NCBI GenBank assembly: GCA_902587735.1
Contig: CACIML010000007.1
Span: 1 to 39,568 of the forward strand
Length of the DNA stretch: 39,568 nt
Direction of reading: 5' to 3'
Source: an uncultured Pelagibacteraceae bacterium
GTDB lineage: Bacteria > Pseudomonadota > Alphaproteobacteria > Pelagibacterales > Pelagibacteraceae
A program made the translations under genes and the position numbers. Every line of letters begins with the position of its first letter. Position 1 is the first letter of the stretch. The notes below the pieces were generated by a model. The model worked only from the letters and a program-made list of their open reading frames with translations, was not told where the DNA came from and ran no database searches. Below are positions 37,747 through 39,568 of the stretch, piece after piece.

Positions 37747-39568
37747 TGTTTAGTATTTGGTGAAGAAATTTTGCTAAATGGAACTATTGTTAGTGAGAAA
37801 AATAATTCTTCACTAGGCTCTATGTCTCTATCTGAATAATAATCTTTATTATATTCAACGGCAGCAACAAGGCAGTCATTTTTATATTCATATATTAAAT
37901 TGTAGAACTCAGTTAAATTTGTTTTTTTATTTTTTCTTGTTTTAAATTCTAATTTATTGTTTTCATCTAATTTATATCCAATTTCATTTGCAAGATAACT
38001 ATCAGAACCTAGTTCGTTATTTTCTTCCAAAAATTCAAACGAAGTGACAAAATTGTTAATAGTAATTGTTGATTTTACAAAATTATAATTAGATGTATTT
38101 AAATTATTATCTAATGAAAAATTATAATTTAAATCAACGTACTTGTTTGGACTTATTGTTAACTCTCCAACAATATCTGAAGATTTATTTCCTAATTTTG
38201 AGCTTGTGGGTAATCTTGAGTCGTTAACATCCTTAAAATTTGTTGCTAGATTTAATGATAAAAGTTCATCATCATTTTTTTTCTTTAATAAGTATTCACT
38301 TCCAATAGTGAATGATTGACCTCCTTCAACTGTGTCGTTTCCTGAAACTCTATTTAGAGAAAATATATTATTATAATCTATTCTTCTGTCTAAATCAGTT
38401 AGTTTACTAGATGTATTTGGACTAATTCTAAATGATGCTTTTGGAGTAAAATAACTATTAGTATTTTTTCCAACTTTTTTTAATGGAAGTGAGGAGTTAA
38501 ATGAAAAAATAGCAAAGTTTTCTGAACTTAATTTATCTTTATAATTTGGTGATTTTTCTCCTTTGGTATTAACATTTTTTAATAAAAATTTTAAGTTATT
38601 TGTGATCCCATTTTTTAAAAAGAAAGGAATTGAATCATATTTAAAATTATTAACTAAAACAGACTCATATATATTTGTATCATAATTTTTTTGAGATCCT
38701 GAAGTGGTAAATTTCAAATCTCCTTTTAGATCTGTTTCAGTATTTATTAATTTTGAAATTGAAAAATCTGGATAAATATACTGATATCTATCACTTCTAT
38801 CCTTACTAAGATCTTCAAACACTTCAAACCTTGTTTCTATGCTAAAGTCTTCTTTGCTTGCGTTAAAATCAAGAAACGAGTTAAGAAGTGAATAGCTATT
38901 ATTTATTGAAGAGGTAATATTATTATTTTTTAGATAAGTATCATTAGATGTTTGTTCAATGTTTAACTCTATATCACTGTTTTCAAAAAAATTTGATTCC
39001 AAATTCATTGTTGTATTTGAAAATAAATGACTTTTAGTAGCATTTCCAATTTTAGCTAAACTAAAATCTGTGATGTGGTTTGAATTTTTGTTAACTTGTC
39101 TATATTCGTTTTGCAACATCAAGTCATTGTTAAAATAAATATTAGGTTTGAATGTAAAATCTTTATTGTCTGAAATTACATGATAATAAGGTATTTGAAA
39201 GGAAACTCCTGAAGAAGAAGAATTTCCCATTTGTGGGACTAAAAAGCCAGATTTTCTTTTTACAGTAGGATCAGGATGAAAGAACTTTGGAAAATAAAAA
39301 ATAGGCTTATCATAAATTTGTAGCCATGCATTTTTATAATTTATAATTTGATTTTTTTTATCGTGCTTAATTTCAGCTGATTTAATTGTCCATGGAGGGC
39401 ATTTTTTTTTATTTTTTTTACAAGTTGTAAAAATTCCACCTTTAATAATTGTCTCTTCTTTATTTGACAATGCATAATTTCCTTTGAGTCTTGGTTCGTT
39501 TTCACTATTTCCAAAAACATCGTTTCTAAAATTAATTTCAATATCTTTACCAATTACTTCTTTTTTTT
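37743..39568 (-). CDS. lptD: LPS-assembly outer membrane protein LptD, 5' end outside window
   Basis: CKKNKKKCPPWTIKSAEIKHD, IFYFPKFFHPDPTVKRKSGFLVP; frame stays open upstream (KEVIGKDIEINFRNDVFGNSENEPRLKGNYALSNKEE) to the window edge. Confidence 0.9.
   Translation of the reverse strand, partial: KKEVIGKDIEINFRNDVFGNSENEPRLKGNYALSNKEETIIKGGIFTTCKKNKKKCPPWTIKSAEIKHDKKNQIINYKNAWLQIYDKPIFYFPKFFHPDPTVKRKSGFLVPQMGNSSSSGVSFQIPYYHVISDNKDFTFKPNIYFNNDLMLQNEYRQVNKNSNHITDFSLAKIGNATKSHLFSNTTMNLESNFFENSDIELNIEQTSNDTYLKNNNITSSINNSYSLLNSFLDFNASKEDFSIETRFEVFEDLSKDRSDRYQYIYPDFSISKLINTETDLKGDLKFTTSGSQKNYDTNIYESVLVNNFKYDSIPFFLKNGITNNLKFLLKNVNTKGEKSPNYKDKLSSENFAIFSFNSSLPLKKVGKNTNSYFTPKASFRISPNTSSKLTDLDRRIDYNNIFSLNRVSGNDTVEGGQSFTIGSEYLLKKKNDDELLSLNLATNFKDVNDSRLPTSSKLGNKSSDIVGELTISPNKYVDLNYNFSLDNNLNTSNYNFVKSTITINNFVTSFEFLEENNELGSDSYLANEIGYKLDENNKLEFKTRKNKKTNLTEFYNLIYEYKNDCLVAAVEYNKDYYSDRDIEPSEELFFSLTIVPFSKISSPNTKQ

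Overview
AT-rich, gene-dense window with the gene content and order of a SAR11/Pelagibacterales-like alphaproteobacterium (taxonomy is inferred). Housekeeping blocks: purF-cvpA; rpsF-rpsR-rplI-dnaB; fabD-fabG-acpP-gmk; lptD-surA-pdxA-ksgA. Metabolic and accessory blocks: an NAD-type formate dehydrogenase cluster with maturation genes (fdsA, a NuoE-NuoF fusion fdsB, fdhD, a NifU/SufU-like scaffold, mobA, moeA); EamA transporter plus glycine amidinotransferase-like enzyme; a run of exported enzymes (Tat flavin amine oxidase, two tandem PhoX/DUF839 paralogues, dienelactone-hydrolase-like protein); and a TauD-type dioxygenase / PhnZ-type HD protein / GMC oxidoreductase operon. The most interesting signals are: (1) that three-gene oxidative operon, whose HD protein matches the phosphonate-associated PhnZ-like family; (2) a tandem SAM riboswitch leader of bhmT, with a SAM-II aptamer driving a terminator through an exact 9-nt switch, followed by a second SAM-II/V-fold aptamer and a Shine-Dalgarno switch built from a repeated GGAGAAAA; (3) a small region near 14.0-14.95 kb with a duplicated gene remnant, paired 37-bp boxes and a 10-bp tandem repeat; (4) surA split at an A9 homopolymer. 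No CRISPR array, tRNA, rRNA or transposase was recognised. All family calls are from reading the sequence only; no searches were run.
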